Positions 46,028-55,693 of a stretch of 64,000 nt of DNA are shown here, piece by piece. Numbering within the stretch: position 1 is the first letter of the stretch; the number at the start of each line of letters is the position of its first letter. The stretch covers positions 1 to 64,000 of the forward strand of contig NZ_JANHJQ010000018.1 in the NCBI RefSeq assembly GCF_024609785.1, in the 5' to 3' direction. The stretch comes from Pseudalkalibacillus decolorationis (GTDB taxonomy: Bacteria; Bacillota; Bacilli; Bacillales; Fictibacillaceae). The position numbers were made by a program, and so were the translations under genes. The notes under the pieces were generated by a model. It saw only the letters and a list, made by a program, of their open reading frames with translations, did no database searches and was not told the origin of the DNA.

Positions 46028-46112
46028 GTGAACAGGAAACCATACTCTTTTAATTTATCAGCAAAAGTGCTCTGTGGAAATAACTTTTGCTAAATTGTCT
46101 TTCCTTGTTCAC
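46028..46112. promoter_or_regulatory. Long imperfect hairpin in the ctaB leader
   Basis: Nested arms: GTGAACA-GGAAA (46028-46039) with TTTCC-T-TGTTCAC (46100-46112), AATTTA with TAAATT, and GCAAAAGT (46061-46068) with ACTTTTGC (46083-46090). It lies 56-140 bp upstream of ctaB and would be transcribed as a leader if the promoter is further up. The T-tract after it is weak (TATTTTG). The rest of the 45973-46331 gap is AT-rich; TTGACG at 46151 with TATTAT at 46176 (spacer 19) is a poor plus-strand promoter candidate for ctaA. Confidence 0.5.
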
Positions 46113-46331
46113 AATTAGAAATAAATCTTGAATGAACATATGATACGATATTGACGAATTGAAAATGTCCTTTAATATTATAAACGAATTAATTAGTTTT
46201 GTATACTCGACTTAAATCGTCTTGAACCAAGATCAACTCACAATATATTTTGGACTTATCCAGAAATCAAATGTGACGAATTCTTGAATTAATTACAGGA
46301 ATCAAATTAACAATAGAAAGAACCTTTTAAT

Positions 46332-46482
46332 GCGTGTTCAATAAGGAGGACAAAAAGAGCCGAGAAGTTTGAGGCACGAAAATCTCGAGGACCGGAACGT
46401 ATGCTATTAATACGTGAGGACCGTAGAGATCGAGTAACGAAGAAATTCGATAGCTATTTTTACCGGACTTTTTGAACAACCT
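46332..46482. mobile_element. MITE, short form, upstream of ctaA
   Basis: 151 bp running from GCGTGTTCAATAAGGAGG to CGGACTTTTTGAACAACCT, closely matching the copies at 38900 and 39059 with scattered substitutions. It is flanked by a perfect 8-bp direct repeat CTTTTAAT (46324-46331 and 46483-46490), the clearest target duplication in the window. Its right end is 25 bp from the ctaA start. Confidence 0.9.
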
Positions 46483-46507
46483 CTTTTAATATGAAGAAGG
46501 TGTAAAT

Positions 46508-47398
46508 GTGAACAAACTATTAAAAATATTCTCTATACTTACAAGCTTTGGTATGTTACTTGTCCTTTTAATGGGCGCAATCGTCACAACTACCGGATCA
46601 GGTGAGGGCTGTGGAAATTCTTGGCCTCTCTGTTATGGAGAGGTACTACCAACACAGCCTGAACTCGAAACGATAATAGAATATAGTCATAGAATCGTTT
46701 CCGCTGCTTTAGGGTTTATGGTCATCATCCTTGCTGTTTGGTCCTGGATTAAAGTGAAGCACATAAAAGAAACAAAATGGCTTGCATTCTTATCTGTTTT
46801 CTTTATCGTATTTCAAGGGTTGCTAGGTGCGGCAGCTGTAGTTTGGGGACAATCAGCTTTTGTACTAGCGATGCATTTTGGCTTTTCATTAATTTCCTTT
46901 GCAAGTGTCCTATTACTTACAATCGTAATATTTGAAAACGATAAAGGTCGAGTTATTCTTAATGCAGACAAGGGGATTCGCTGGAATGCTTACCTTCTAT
47001 TTATGTATCTTTATGGGCTTGTTTATTCAGGTGCTCTTGTAAGACATACAAAAGCTAGCTTAGCATGTTCCGACTGGCCACTATGCAATGGATCCATCCT
47101 TCCGCCTACGAATGAGTTAGAACTCATACATTATGCTCACAGAGCTCTAGCAGGGTTATTCTTCATATGGATCGTATTAAGCTTTTTTCAAGTCCGTAAA
47201 TATCATCAAGATAAAAAAGTACTATATCGTAGTTATTTCATATTGTTCCTTCTCGTATCCTTACAAGTAACAACTGGCGCACTTATTATCGTTACAAAAC
47301 TGAATTTATTCATTGGCTTGGCACACGGATTGTTCATTTCAATCTTGTTTGCTACATTAAGTTATCTTGTTATGGTCCTACTTAGAAAAGGTCAATAA
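46508..47398 (+). CDS. ctaA: Heme A synthase
   Basis: Membrane enzyme oxidising heme O to heme A. GTG start at 46508 with GAAGAAGG upstream; 296 residues, eight helices in two homologous halves. The paired cysteines CGNSWPLC (about 35-42) and CSDWPLC (about 191-197) and the His of EYSHRI and HYAHRA are conserved. Divergent from ctaB as in B. subtilis. A MITE inserted immediately upstream separates it from any promoter beyond 46331. Confidence 0.96.
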   Translation: MNKLLKIFSILTSFGMLLVLLMGAIVTTTGSGEGCGNSWPLCYGEVLPTQPELETIIEYSHRIVSAALGFMVIILAVWSWIKVKHIKETKWLAFLSVFFIVFQGLLGAAAVVWGQSAFVLAMHFGFSLISFASVLLLTIVIFENDKGRVILNADKGIRWNAYLLFMYLYGLVYSGALVRHTKASLACSDWPLCNGSILPPTNELELIHYAHRALAGLFFIWIVLSFFQVRKYHQDKKVLYRSYFILFLLVSLQVTTGALIIVTKLNLFIGLAHGLFISILFATLSYLVMVLLRKGQ

Positions 47399-47416
47399 CT
47401 ATTCCTCCACACAACT

Positions 47417-47452
47417 AAAGGATTGACTCCATTAAAGAGTCAATCCTTTTTT
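47417..47452. terminator. Bidirectional terminator between ctaA and pyc
   Basis: AAAGGATTGACTC pairs with GAGTCAATCCTTTTTT (7-nt loop), 19 bp after the ctaA stop and 9 bp from the end of pyc. Confidence 0.92.
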
Positions 47453-47460
47453 GTATCTTC

Positions 47461-50400
47461 TTATTTTAACTCTACAAGCAGGTCTCCTGGTTGAATTGTA
47501 TCACCATTTGAAACAAAAAGGTCGTTCACTTCTGCATCGAACGGCGCTTGTATGGTTGTTTCCATTTTCATTGCTTCAGTAATCATTAGGTGGTCGCCCT
47601 TCTTAACTGCCTCCCCTTTTTCAATGAGTACTCTGACAACTGTTCCCGGCATCGATGCTCCGATATGATTCGGGTCATTTTTATTCGCTTTAGCTTTCTC
47701 AATTATATCTGTTTTTACATTTTCATCTTTCACAACCACTTCACGAGGCTGCCCGTTTAATTCAAAATAGACGGTTCGAGTTCCATCAATCTGAGGTTCA
47801 CCAATTGATACAAGTTTTACGATTAATGTTTTCCCTTGCTCAATCTCTACTTCTACTTCTTCACCAAGCCTCATCCCATATAAAAACGTCGGTGTATCTA
47901 GTACACTTACATCTCCAAATTGGTCATGCACATGTTCTCGATCCAAATATACCTTCGGATACAGCGCATATGAAATAAGATCGTGACTTGTTACTTGTCG
48001 ATTGAGCTTTCGATAGAGTAATTCTTTAAGGTCTTGAAAGTCTACAGGGTCTAAAAGCTCACCTGGTCGTACATTGATAGGCTCTCTTCCCTTAAGTATA
48101 ATTTGTTGTAAATCTCTTGGGAACCCTTGATACGCTTGTCCTAAATGTCCCTGGAACAGCTCAACAACAGAGTCTGGAAAGTCTAGTTTTTCCCCTCTTT
48201 CAAATATATCATCTTCAGTTAGATCGTTTTGAACCATGTACAATGCCATATCTCCTACGACCTTTGATGATGGGGTTACCTTGACCATGTCGCCGAATAG
48301 ATCATTTACACGTCTGTACATCCTCTTAACTTCAGCCCAACGAGGGGCTAGACCTACTGCTTTTGCTTGCTGTTGGAGGTTGCTGTATTGACCTCCTGGC
48401 ATTTCATGCTCGTACACTTCTGTATGCGGAGCGTTCATGCCACTCTCAAATCCTTGATAAAACTTACGAGTGTCTTCCCAGTAGTGCGATAGTTCCTCCA
48501 GGTGATTTATTGAAACTTTGGGCTGTCGCCTATTCCCCTCTAATGCATAATAAAGGGAGTTGGCACTTGGCTGAGACGTTAAACCGGACATTGAACTAAT
48601 TGCAACATCCACGATATCCACTCCTGCTTCAACCGCTTTGGAATAAGTCATAATCCCGTTTCCGCTTGTATCATGGGTGTGGAGATGTATAGGCAAGTCT
48701 ACCGCTTCTTTTAATGATGAAATCAATTCATATGCCGCCTGTGGCTTTAAGAGTCCTGCCATATCTTTAATTCCGAGTATATGTGCCCCTGCAGATTCAA
48801 GTTCCTTAGCCATCGCTACATAATAATTGAGATCATATTTGCTACGACTGCTATCGAGAATATCCCCTGTATAACAAACTGCAGCCTCTGCTACCTTTCC
48901 GGAATCTCTAACGGACTCGATTGCAACTGTCATTCCCCTAATCCAATTCAGACTATCAAAGATACGGAACACATCAATTCCAGCATCAGCAGACTTTTGT
49001 ACAAACTCACGGATTACATTGTCGGGGTAATTCTTATAACCTACCGCATTTGATGCTCTGAGTAACATTTGGAATAGAACGTTTGGTGCTTGCTTTCTTA
49101 ATTTGATTAACCGTTCCCATGGATCCTCATTTAAGAATCGATACGCAACATCGAATGTTGCTCCTCCCCACATTTCAAGTGAAAAGAATTCCGGCATAAG
49201 CCGTGCAGTCGGTTCTGCTATTTGTGACAAATCATGTGTTCTAACCCGAGTTGCGAGAAGGGATTGGTGAGCATCCCTAAAGGTAGTATCGGTTAATAGT
49301 ACATTCTCCTGAGACTTAATCCAATTTACTAATCCATCAACACCGTGTTGATCCAATATCTGCTTCGTACCATCAGTAATCGGCTTGGTATAATTCACAT
49401 ATGGCATCCGCTGTTTGTTAACAGCTGGTTTCTTTTGCAAACCTAGTCCCGGAAATCCATTTACAGTAACGTTGGCGATATAGGTAAGCATTTTCGTTCC
49501 ACGGTCTTTTTTCTTTGGAAATACAAAAAGCTCAGGTGTTGTATCGAGAAAAGCCGTATTATACTCTCCAGAAATAAACTGCTCATGTCGGACAACGTTC
49601 TCAAGAAACGAAATGTTTGTCTTGATCCCACGAATTCTAAATTCTCTCAGGTTACGTGTCATTTTAGACGCGGCTTGGTCAAAAGTTAGCGCCCAGCTTG
49701 AGAGCTTCACTAGCAATGAATCGTAATGAGGTGTTATTACTGCCCCTTGATACCCATTACCCGCATCTAAACGAACACCAAAACCTCCACCTGTTCGATA
49801 TGCCATTATCTTACCAGTGTCTGGCATAAAATTGTTTGCAGGGTCTTCTGTCGTTACTCGACACTGTATCGCATATCCATGGCAATGAATACGCTCCTGT
49901 GCAGGAATAGCGAGAGCTTTATCATGCAGCGTATGTCCCTCTGCTATAAGAATTTGAGACTGTACAATATCAATACCTGTTACCATCTCAGTTATCGTAT
50001 GTTCCACCTGAACGCGTGGGTTCACTTCAATAAAATAAAAGTTACCGTCTTCTGAAACTAGAAATTCAACGGTCCCCGCATTTACATATCCAACATTATT
50101 CATCAGTTGAACAGCGGAGGCACATATATCCATCCTTAGTTCCTCGGCTATTGAAACACTTGGAGCTACTTCAACTACCTTTTGATGACGTCTTTGTACA
50201 GAGCAATCTCTCTCATAGAGATGCACAAGGTTTCCATCGGTATCACCTAGGATTTGTACCTCGATGTGTTTAGGGTTTTCTATAAACTTTTCTACATAGA
50301 TTTCGTCTCTACCGAAGGCTGCCTTGGCTTCTGATTTCGCACGATCATATGCATCCTCTAGAGAGTCCATATTACGTACGATTCGCATACCGCGTCCACC

Positions 50401-50898
50401 ACCGCCTAAAGCAGCTTTAATAATGATCGGAAATCCATTGTTCTCAGCGAAGGCACGGACATCTTCTACCATTTCAACAGGACCGTCACTACCAGGAATG
50501 ATTGGAATATCAGCCTTAATCGCTTCTTCCCTTGCCTGAACCTTATCCCCGAATATCCTTAAATGTTCGGTTGTAGGTCCGATAAAAATGATTCCTTCTT
50601 CAGCACATCTTTTAGCAAAATGAGTATTTTCTGAAAGGAAACCATATCCTGGATGAATGGCATCAATTTCATAACGTTTTGCAATCTCGATAATTCCTTC
50701 GATGTCCAAATAAGCATCGATCGGTTTCTTACCTTCCCCGACCAAATATGCTTCATCAGCTTTATATCGATGAAAAGAACCAGAATCCTCCTTAGAATAA
50801 ACAGCTACTGTTCGAATGTTTAGTTCCGTACATGCACGGAAAATTCTGATTGCGATTTCTCCACGATTCGCTACTAATACTTTACTGATTCTCTTCAT
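47461..50898 (-). CDS. pyc: Pyruvate carboxylase
   Basis: Biotin enzyme converting pyruvate to oxaloacetate, feeding the TCA cycle and aspartate. ATG at 50898 after AGGAGG; 1145 residues, full length. N-terminal biotin carboxylase (KVLVANRGEIAIRI, ATP loop KAALGGGGRGMRI, EVNPRVQVEHTITE), carboxyltransferase domain (LLTDTTFRDAHQSLLATRVR; HLHTHDTSGNG), allosteric linker, and a C-terminal biotinyl domain with EAMKMETTI. Sixteen bp after ftsW in the same direction. Confidence 0.98.
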   Translation of the reverse strand: MKRISKVLVANRGEIAIRIFRACTELNIRTVAVYSKEDSGSFHRYKADEAYLVGEGKKPIDAYLDIEGIIEIAKRYEIDAIHPGYGFLSENTHFAKRCAEEGIIFIGPTTEHLRIFGDKVQAREEAIKADIPIIPGSDGPVEMVEDVRAFAENNGFPIIIKAALGGGGRGMRIVRNMDSLEDAYDRAKSEAKAAFGRDEIYVEKFIENPKHIEVQILGDTDGNLVHLYERDCSVQRRHQKVVEVAPSVSIAEELRMDICASAVQLMNNVGYVNAGTVEFLVSEDGNFYFIEVNPRVQVEHTITEMVTGIDIVQSQILIAEGHTLHDKALAIPAQERIHCHGYAIQCRVTTEDPANNFMPDTGKIMAYRTGGGFGVRLDAGNGYQGAVITPHYDSLLVKLSSWALTFDQAASKMTRNLREFRIRGIKTNISFLENVVRHEQFISGEYNTAFLDTTPELFVFPKKKDRGTKMLTYIANVTVNGFPGLGLQKKPAVNKQRMPYVNYTKPITDGTKQILDQHGVDGLVNWIKSQENVLLTDTTFRDAHQSLLATRVRTHDLSQIAEPTARLMPEFFSLEMWGGATFDVAYRFLNEDPWERLIKLRKQAPNVLFQMLLRASNAVGYKNYPDNVIREFVQKSADAGIDVFRIFDSLNWIRGMTVAIESVRDSGKVAEAAVCYTGDILDSSRSKYDLNYYVAMAKELESAGAHILGIKDMAGLLKPQAAYELISSLKEAVDLPIHLHTHDTSGNGIMTYSKAVEAGVDIVDVAISSMSGLTSQPSANSLYYALEGNRRQPKVSINHLEELSHYWEDTRKFYQGFESGMNAPHTEVYEHEMPGGQYSNLQQQAKAVGLAPRWAEVKRMYRRVNDLFGDMVKVTPSSKVVGDMALYMVQNDLTEDDIFERGEKLDFPDSVVELFQGHLGQAYQGFPRDLQQIILKGREPINVRPGELLDPVDFQDLKELLYRKLNRQVTSHDLISYALYPKVYLDREHVHDQFGDVSVLDTPTFLYGMRLGEEVEVEIEQGKTLIVKLVSIGEPQIDGTRTVYFELNGQPREVVVKDENVKTDIIEKAKANKNDPNHIGASMPGTVVRVLIEKGEAVKKGDHLMITEAMKMETTIQAPFDAEVNDLFVSNGDTIQPGDLLVELK

Positions 50899-50914
50899 TA
50901 AATTTCCTCCTAGT

Positions 50915-52114
50915 CTAGTGCGTTGCTCGTTGTTGAGATACGACTCGTAATTTAGTCCGTTTGTTTGTTTCCACCTCTGCTTCATCTGCTGGCGGAGTCT
51001 GTTGCTTTCGATAACGGACAAACATTGAAACATTCACTAAAATACCTGTACTGATCATAAGTAATATTAATGATGATCCCCCATAACTAATAAACGGAAG
51101 TGTAACGCCAGTTATCGGAAGTAAACCAGAAGCTGCACCTAAATTCACTATGGTTTGTATACCGATCATTCCTGCAATACCAATGGATAGTAGACTTCCA
51201 AATGCATCTTTACAGTGTAGCCCGGTATATATACCTTTAAATACAATGAAAAACAAGAGTAGAATAATTACAAATACCCCAGCAAAACCTAATTCTTCAG
51301 CAATAATGGTGATAATGAAATCTGTATGTGGCTCAGGAATAAATCCATACTTTTGAATACTCTGTCCAAGTCCTTTACCAAACAAACCTCCTGTACCGAG
51401 AGCTAGGTATCCATTTATTAACTGATACCCTGTCCCACCTGAGTCTGAAAAAGGATCGTAGGCAGCTGTGAACCTTGATAGCTGTTCAGGGCTAAGAAGA
51501 AAATTATATACGATTAACCCTAGAGCACCCATAGAGCCAATCATCACCAATAAGTGCCTCCATAACATACCAGAACAAAAAATAATCACTGCTGCAGTCA
51601 TTGCGATAATCATCATACTACCGAGGTCTGGTTGGAGGAGGATCAAAAAACAAACTAAAGCTAGTACAGTTAACGGGGGAACGACTCCCGTTTTAAAATC
51701 GGATATGTAGTGTTGTTTTTTCGAAAACACAGAAGCAAGATACATGATAACCCCAATTTTGGCGTACTCTGCTGGCTGTATCGATACTGGCCCAACCTCA
51801 AACCAAGAAATCGCACCATTTACTTCCTCACCAATGATCCGTACTAGAACAAGTGAAGCTAACATTAAAAACGTTAGTGGAATTATAAGCTTCTGATATG
51901 CCTTATAAGGCAGTAACGTAAAACCAATGAAAATGAAGCTACCGAGAATTACCCAAACTAAATGCTTCTTAAAAAAGAACATACTTTCTTGTTCATAAAT
52001 TGTAACCGCTACAATCATACTTGAGCTATAGACCATCACAAGACCAATTGCACACAGAGCAAAAACCGCTGCAATAAGTGTATAATCATAATTTTTCAGC
52101 ATCTTTTTAAGCAT
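50915..52114 (-). CDS. ftsW: Septal peptidoglycan polymerase FtsW
   Basis: SEDS-family glycosyltransferase working with PBP2B in septum synthesis. ATG at 52114, 9 nt after GTGAGGG; 399 residues, ten helices. Motifs: YSSSMIVA, PVSIQPAEYAKIG, LLQPDLGS, the catalytic-Asp loop PEPHTDFIITI and FISYGGSSLI, then a basic cytoplasmic tail. Location next to pyc matches B. subtilis ylaO, which distinguishes it from spoVE in the dcw cluster. Confidence 0.95.
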   Translation of the reverse strand: MLKKMLKNYDYTLIAAVFALCAIGLVMVYSSSMIVAVTIYEQESMFFFKKHLVWVILGSFIFIGFTLLPYKAYQKLIIPLTFLMLASLVLVRIIGEEVNGAISWFEVGPVSIQPAEYAKIGVIMYLASVFSKKQHYISDFKTGVVPPLTVLALVCFLILLQPDLGSMMIIAMTAAVIIFCSGMLWRHLLVMIGSMGALGLIVYNFLLSPEQLSRFTAAYDPFSDSGGTGYQLINGYLALGTGGLFGKGLGQSIQKYGFIPEPHTDFIITIIAEELGFAGVFVIILLLFFIVFKGIYTGLHCKDAFGSLLSIGIAGMIGIQTIVNLGAASGLLPITGVTLPFISYGGSSLILLMISTGILVNVSMFVRYRKQQTPPADEAEVETNKRTKLRVVSQQRATH

Positions 52115-52179
52115 AATGGTCAACCCTCACATAACCGTTATAAACAAAACTATTCGCGTAAAACATCTTATTTCCTTCC

Positions 52180-52683
52180 CTACTTTAAGTGTTTGTTCAA
52201 AAAATTGACGAATGCAATTCTCTTTCCTTTTGTATAGTCCAAGATCATTTCAAAAGCGATATACCCATCCGACTTTTTGCTGCCAAGCTTATAAGGTATA
52301 AGATTACCGATTGCAATCCATGTGTTGATCATTGTAAATAAAAACAAGAGGTTTTCAATGTTTGAACCAGTTAATACACGATTTAAGTACAACCAGCCAT
52401 AACAACCAACCACTGCATTAACGAGGGGCCCATTTACTGATATAAGCGCCTTTTGATTATTAGACAGTTGATTGGATTCCGTATTTGTAAAACCACCAAT
52501 AAAGTAAAGGGTTCGCACCTCAAGTTTGATAAATCGGTTAGAAATCCGAAATAAAGGAGGGCCTATACCCAATATGATTCGAACTTGTTTGATATGTAAT
52601 GACCGCGCTGTTATGTAATGCCCTAGCTCATGCAGAAGAGTTGCTAGAGGAAATAATAGAAAGACAATCCAAACAAAAGCCAT
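52180..52683 (-). CDS. M50-family membrane metalloprotease-like protein
   Basis: 167 residues from the ATG at 52683, after GAGGGGG. The zinc motif HELGH is at about 18-22 inside the first helix, and the second M50 motif appears as NLIPYKLGSKKSDGY with the metal-binding Asp, so the active site looks complete. Four predicted helices. It resembles a minimal site-2 protease (SpoIVFB-like) without extra domains. Substrate unknown; I do not recall it at this place in B. subtilis. Confidence 0.8.
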   Translation of the reverse strand: MAFVWIVFLLFPLATLLHELGHYITARSLHIKQVRIILGIGPPLFRISNRFIKLEVRTLYFIGGFTNTESNQLSNNQKALISVNGPLVNAVVGCYGWLYLNRVLTGSNIENLLFLFTMINTWIAIGNLIPYKLGSKKSDGYIAFEMILDYTKGKRIAFVNFLNKHLK

Positions 52684-52776
52684 CAAATCCCCCTCACTGT
52701 TACTATGTTATCGTATCATATGATAGGTAAACGGCTCATCATACTTTTGTGAGGTTTCTTTGAAAGATTAATGTAT

Positions 52777-52814
52777 AAAAAAACTCAAACCATCAATTTC
52801 CAGACAGTTTGAGT
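52777..52814 (-). terminator. Terminator of ylaN
   Basis: On the minus strand ACTCAAAC pairs with GTTTGAGT (16-nt loop), followed by TTTTTTT, 45 bp after the ylaN stop. Confidence 0.85.
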
Positions 52815-52858
52815 CCTGTTTCCATTATAAAAACAAATTATCAGAACAGGGGTCATGC

Positions 52859-53137
52859 TTATCTCGACCAGGCATCATGCAATGCTGTCAGTTGTCGTTC
52901 TAGTGATTCTAATAGGGCTTTCCCTTGGTCTGCTTCTATTAAATTTAAACGAACTGCAAAATCAATCTCTCTAGAAAGGCCGAACATTTGCGTGTCCAGT
53001 ACTTCCTCATAAAGAGGGCATTGCGGCATCGTTAAATTTTCCATTTGAACTTCGATCAACTTGAGGATTTTTTCCGCATCAGCTTTTAGCAATGCGTATG
53101 CTTTTTCACGATGACCGGTTACCATCTCAGTCGACAA
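52859..53137 (-). CDS. ylaN: YlaN family protein
   Basis: 92-residue helical protein; B. subtilis YlaN is linked to iron homeostasis and to Fur control. TTG start at 53137, 6 nt after GGAGGG; an ATG four codons on is the alternative. Family segments: [20 protein letters not shown] and [21 protein letters not shown]. It has its own terminator. Confidence 0.9.
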   Translation of the reverse strand: MSTEMVTGHREKAYALLKADAEKILKLIEVQMENLTMPQCPLYEEVLDTQMFGLSREIDFAVRLNLIEADQGKALLESLERQLTALHDAWSR

Positions 53138-53284
53138 ATCGAATCCCTCCGTTCCAATTGCCTCTCTTTTACTAATACTATCGTTTTACCTATAAAAATG
53201 CAAGAAATATCCGCCTTAAACCAGCCTAATAATCCAACCTATTCAAATGCTAACCACTAAATACCTTTATGCTTTATTGATTCT

Positions 53285-54214
53285 TTAAAAGATGCTTAAT
53301 TGATAACGTTGTGATAGCATTTCTAGGAGCTTCACCCCTGCAATACTATTCCCTTTCTCATTAAGTGAAGGGCCATAAACACCAACCCCAATATTAGGAG
53401 GAACGAGACCAATTATCCCTCCAGAAACACCACTTTTTGCAGGAATACCAACGCGAATCGCAAATTCTCCGGATGCATTATACATCCCACATGTTACCAT
53501 AAACGTTTTTACAATGGTTGCTATCCCTTCAGGGAGAATCAACCTATTTGATAACGGATCCCTCCCCTTGTTCGCTAACACCATCCCAATTCGAGCAAGG
53601 TCAATACATGTGACCTGGATCGCACACTGTCTAGTGTACAAATCAATTAATTCTTCAACTTCACCAGTGATCACTCCATGCTGCTTCATATAATAGCAGA
53701 GAGACCGATTTAAATGAGCGGTTTCATATTCAGACTTGGCAACTCCATGATCAACATCAATCTTAGAGTTGTTCGTTAAATCATGAATCAGTGTTAGTAG
53801 TCGTCCAAGTTTTTCGTGAGTAGAGCGACCCTCTATCATATTTGTCACGACCAAAGCACCTGCGTTAATCATTGGGTTAAGTGGTTTCGCAGGAATTTGC
53901 GTCTCCAATTTCGCAATTGAATTAAACGGATCACCAGTCGGCTCCATTCCAACCTTGCGGAACACCTCTTCTTCCCCTTGGTCCATAATAGCCAAAGCAA
54001 GGGTGAGGACCTTTGAGACACTTTGAAGGGTAAACTTTTTCTCTACATCCCCTGCTTTTACACAATGCCCATCTTTATAATATAGAGCGATCGCTAAATC
54101 ACTTTGTTCAGCTCGCCCAAGCGCAGGAATATAATTTGCAACTTTTCCATATTCGGTATATTTTCGTGCTCTATTTACTAGTTCACATAAATCTTCATCA
54201 GTTTCACAGTACAT
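53285..54214 (-). CDS. glsA: Glutaminase (YlaM type)
   Basis: Hydrolyses glutamine to glutamate and ammonia. ATG at 54214 after GGAGGTGG; 309 residues. Beta-lactamase-like fold with nucleophile Ser and Lys in FTLQSVSKVLTL (about 60-71), NPMINAGALV, the DIALxGM-like CIDLARIGMVLANKG, and KSGVSGGIIGLVP. Conserved position next to ylaN. Monocistronic by layout. Confidence 0.95.
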   Translation of the reverse strand: MYCETDEDLCELVNRARKYTEYGKVANYIPALGRAEQSDLAIALYYKDGHCVKAGDVEKKFTLQSVSKVLTLALAIMDQGEEEVFRKVGMEPTGDPFNSIAKLETQIPAKPLNPMINAGALVVTNMIEGRSTHEKLGRLLTLIHDLTNNSKIDVDHGVAKSEYETAHLNRSLCYYMKQHGVITGEVEELIDLYTRQCAIQVTCIDLARIGMVLANKGRDPLSNRLILPEGIATIVKTFMVTCGMYNASGEFAIRVGIPAKSGVSGGIIGLVPPNIGVGVYGPSLNEKGNSIAGVKLLEMLSQRYQLSIF

Positions 54215-54405
54215 GAATTCCACCTCCGAATAAAACGCATTCATTTCCTATCTATACTATGCCCTAATGTGACAAAATAAAGAGGAACCTGTATACTTAG
54301 GTTGAAATTTTTCCATCATTCAATAAGGATAACTACGGTTTACTAGATGAGCAATAAACAGGACTTCATTACAATTGAAGAACAACTATTTAAGGAGTGT
54401 GCATA

Positions 54406-54900
54406 ATGGAATCAATCGTTTTCATCGATGGTAAGGTTCGGTTTCCAATTACCTTGGATCCTGGAGTTTGGATATTCGACGATCGTAAATTAAATCTGGA
54501 TACATACTTTGAGGAAGGTACAGAAGATGAATCAGATACGTATACAAAAGATGTGTCAGAGCACTGGGATCGCGAGCGTACAGAGGGAGCGGAAATACCC
54601 TCTCAAACAAATGATAATAAAATCAAGTATGATAAATCAGAGCTTTTTTCTAGGTCATATGGAATCCAACTAAACCATTTTTTAATAAATGCTGAGCCGG
54701 ATAAAAATGCTACCCAAGTACTTATTCAGACTACCGACGGACAAGAATTTTCCATTTCCATAACAGAAGCTTTTAATGGAGTTATTGGCTTTTCTACAAA
54801 CGGAAAACCAGTGAATAATGGTCCAGTTCACTTCTATTACGGTGATGGTTCAAATCGTAATGAGCCGATTTGTTCTATCAAACGATTCACACTAAATTAA
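54406..54900 (+). CDS. YlaL-like protein
   Basis: 164-residue protein from the ATG at 54406, 9 nt after AAGGAG. Begins MESIVFIDGKVRFPITLDP and continues VWIFDDRKLNLDTYF, with a charged middle and the end GPVHFYYGDGSNRNEPICS. I associate this pattern with Bacillus YlaL and with proteins sometimes labelled peptidyl-prolyl isomerase, but I see no catalytic motif to support that label. Position between glsA (ylaM) and ylaJ fits ylaL. The PhoH gene ylaK, expected next to it, is absent. Confidence 0.7.
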   Translation: MESIVFIDGKVRFPITLDPGVWIFDDRKLNLDTYFEEGTEDESDTYTKDVSEHWDRERTEGAEIPSQTNDNKIKYDKSELFSRSYGIQLNHFLINAEPDKNATQVLIQTTDGQEFSISITEAFNGVIGFSTNGKPVNNGPVHFYYGDGSNRNEPICSIKRFTLN

Positions 54901-55047
54901 ACAATGCTTCTAGTTGGTTGAAACCGTTAACGATTTAGATATTTGTTCTTATCCTCATTCTGTATAATGCAAGGTTTTTTTACGAAGAATAACCGTAAAT
55001 GGATGTAAAGTGGCTGTTAAAAGCCCTTAAGGAAAGGATGAACCATT

Positions 55048-55674
55048 TTGCGGAAAGTACGTATATTCGTATTACCCTTGCTCTTTATAACCTTGCTTGG
55101 ATGTCAGAACAATCAAGATGAAGCAGAATTAGGAACAGAGAATTCCAAGCGAATCGAAGTAAAACAAAGCGTGGAATATAATAAACAGGAACGTAAAAGT
55201 TCAGCACAAATTTCAAAACGTCTCGTTGAACTTTCTACAGGTGTAAAAGGTGTCAAGGAAGCGAGTGCGGTTGTTTTAGGAAAATATGCGGTTGTTGGTA
55301 TCGATGTAGAGGACGATCTAGATCGTTCACGTGTCAGCTCGATTAAATATAGTGTTGCAGAGGCCTTACAACATGACCCCTATGGTGCAAATGCTGTCGT
55401 AACAGCAGATCCAGACATTTACGAACGGTTAGGCGAAATGGGAAGACAGATCCGGAATGGACAACCTATTGGTGGTATTCTTGAGGAACTTGCAGCAATT
55501 ACAGGACGCTTGATGCCTGAAATCCCTGGTCAGATTAACAAAAAAGAACCTGATCCAACCCGTAAAAATGACAAAGATATTTCTGAACAAAAAGAAAATA
55601 AGTTACGTGACCAACAACAAAAGCAGGGTAAAACGACACCAGCCGACCCAAATCGGATTAAAGAACAGGATTAA
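55048..55674 (+). CDS. ylaJ: YhcN/YlaJ family sporulation lipoprotein
   Basis: 208 residues from the TTG at 55048. Signal sequence with lipobox LLGC (Cys about 19). The YhcN/YlaJ domain covers about 50-150, with GVKGVKEASAVVLGKYAVVGID and VADP-like VVTADPDIYERL. A Lys/Gln-rich, low-complexity tail of about 40 residues follows. Family members are spore membrane lipoproteins affecting germination. Confidence 0.9.
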   Translation: MRKVRIFVLPLLFITLLGCQNNQDEAELGTENSKRIEVKQSVEYNKQERKSSAQISKRLVELSTGVKGVKEASAVVLGKYAVVGIDVEDDLDRSRVSSIKYSVAEALQHDPYGANAVVTADPDIYERLGEMGRQIRNGQPIGGILEELAAITGRLMPEIPGQINKKEPDPTRKNDKDISEQKENKLRDQQQKQGKTTPADPNRIKEQD

Positions 55675-55693
55675 GCTTCGTACATGTTGTAAA

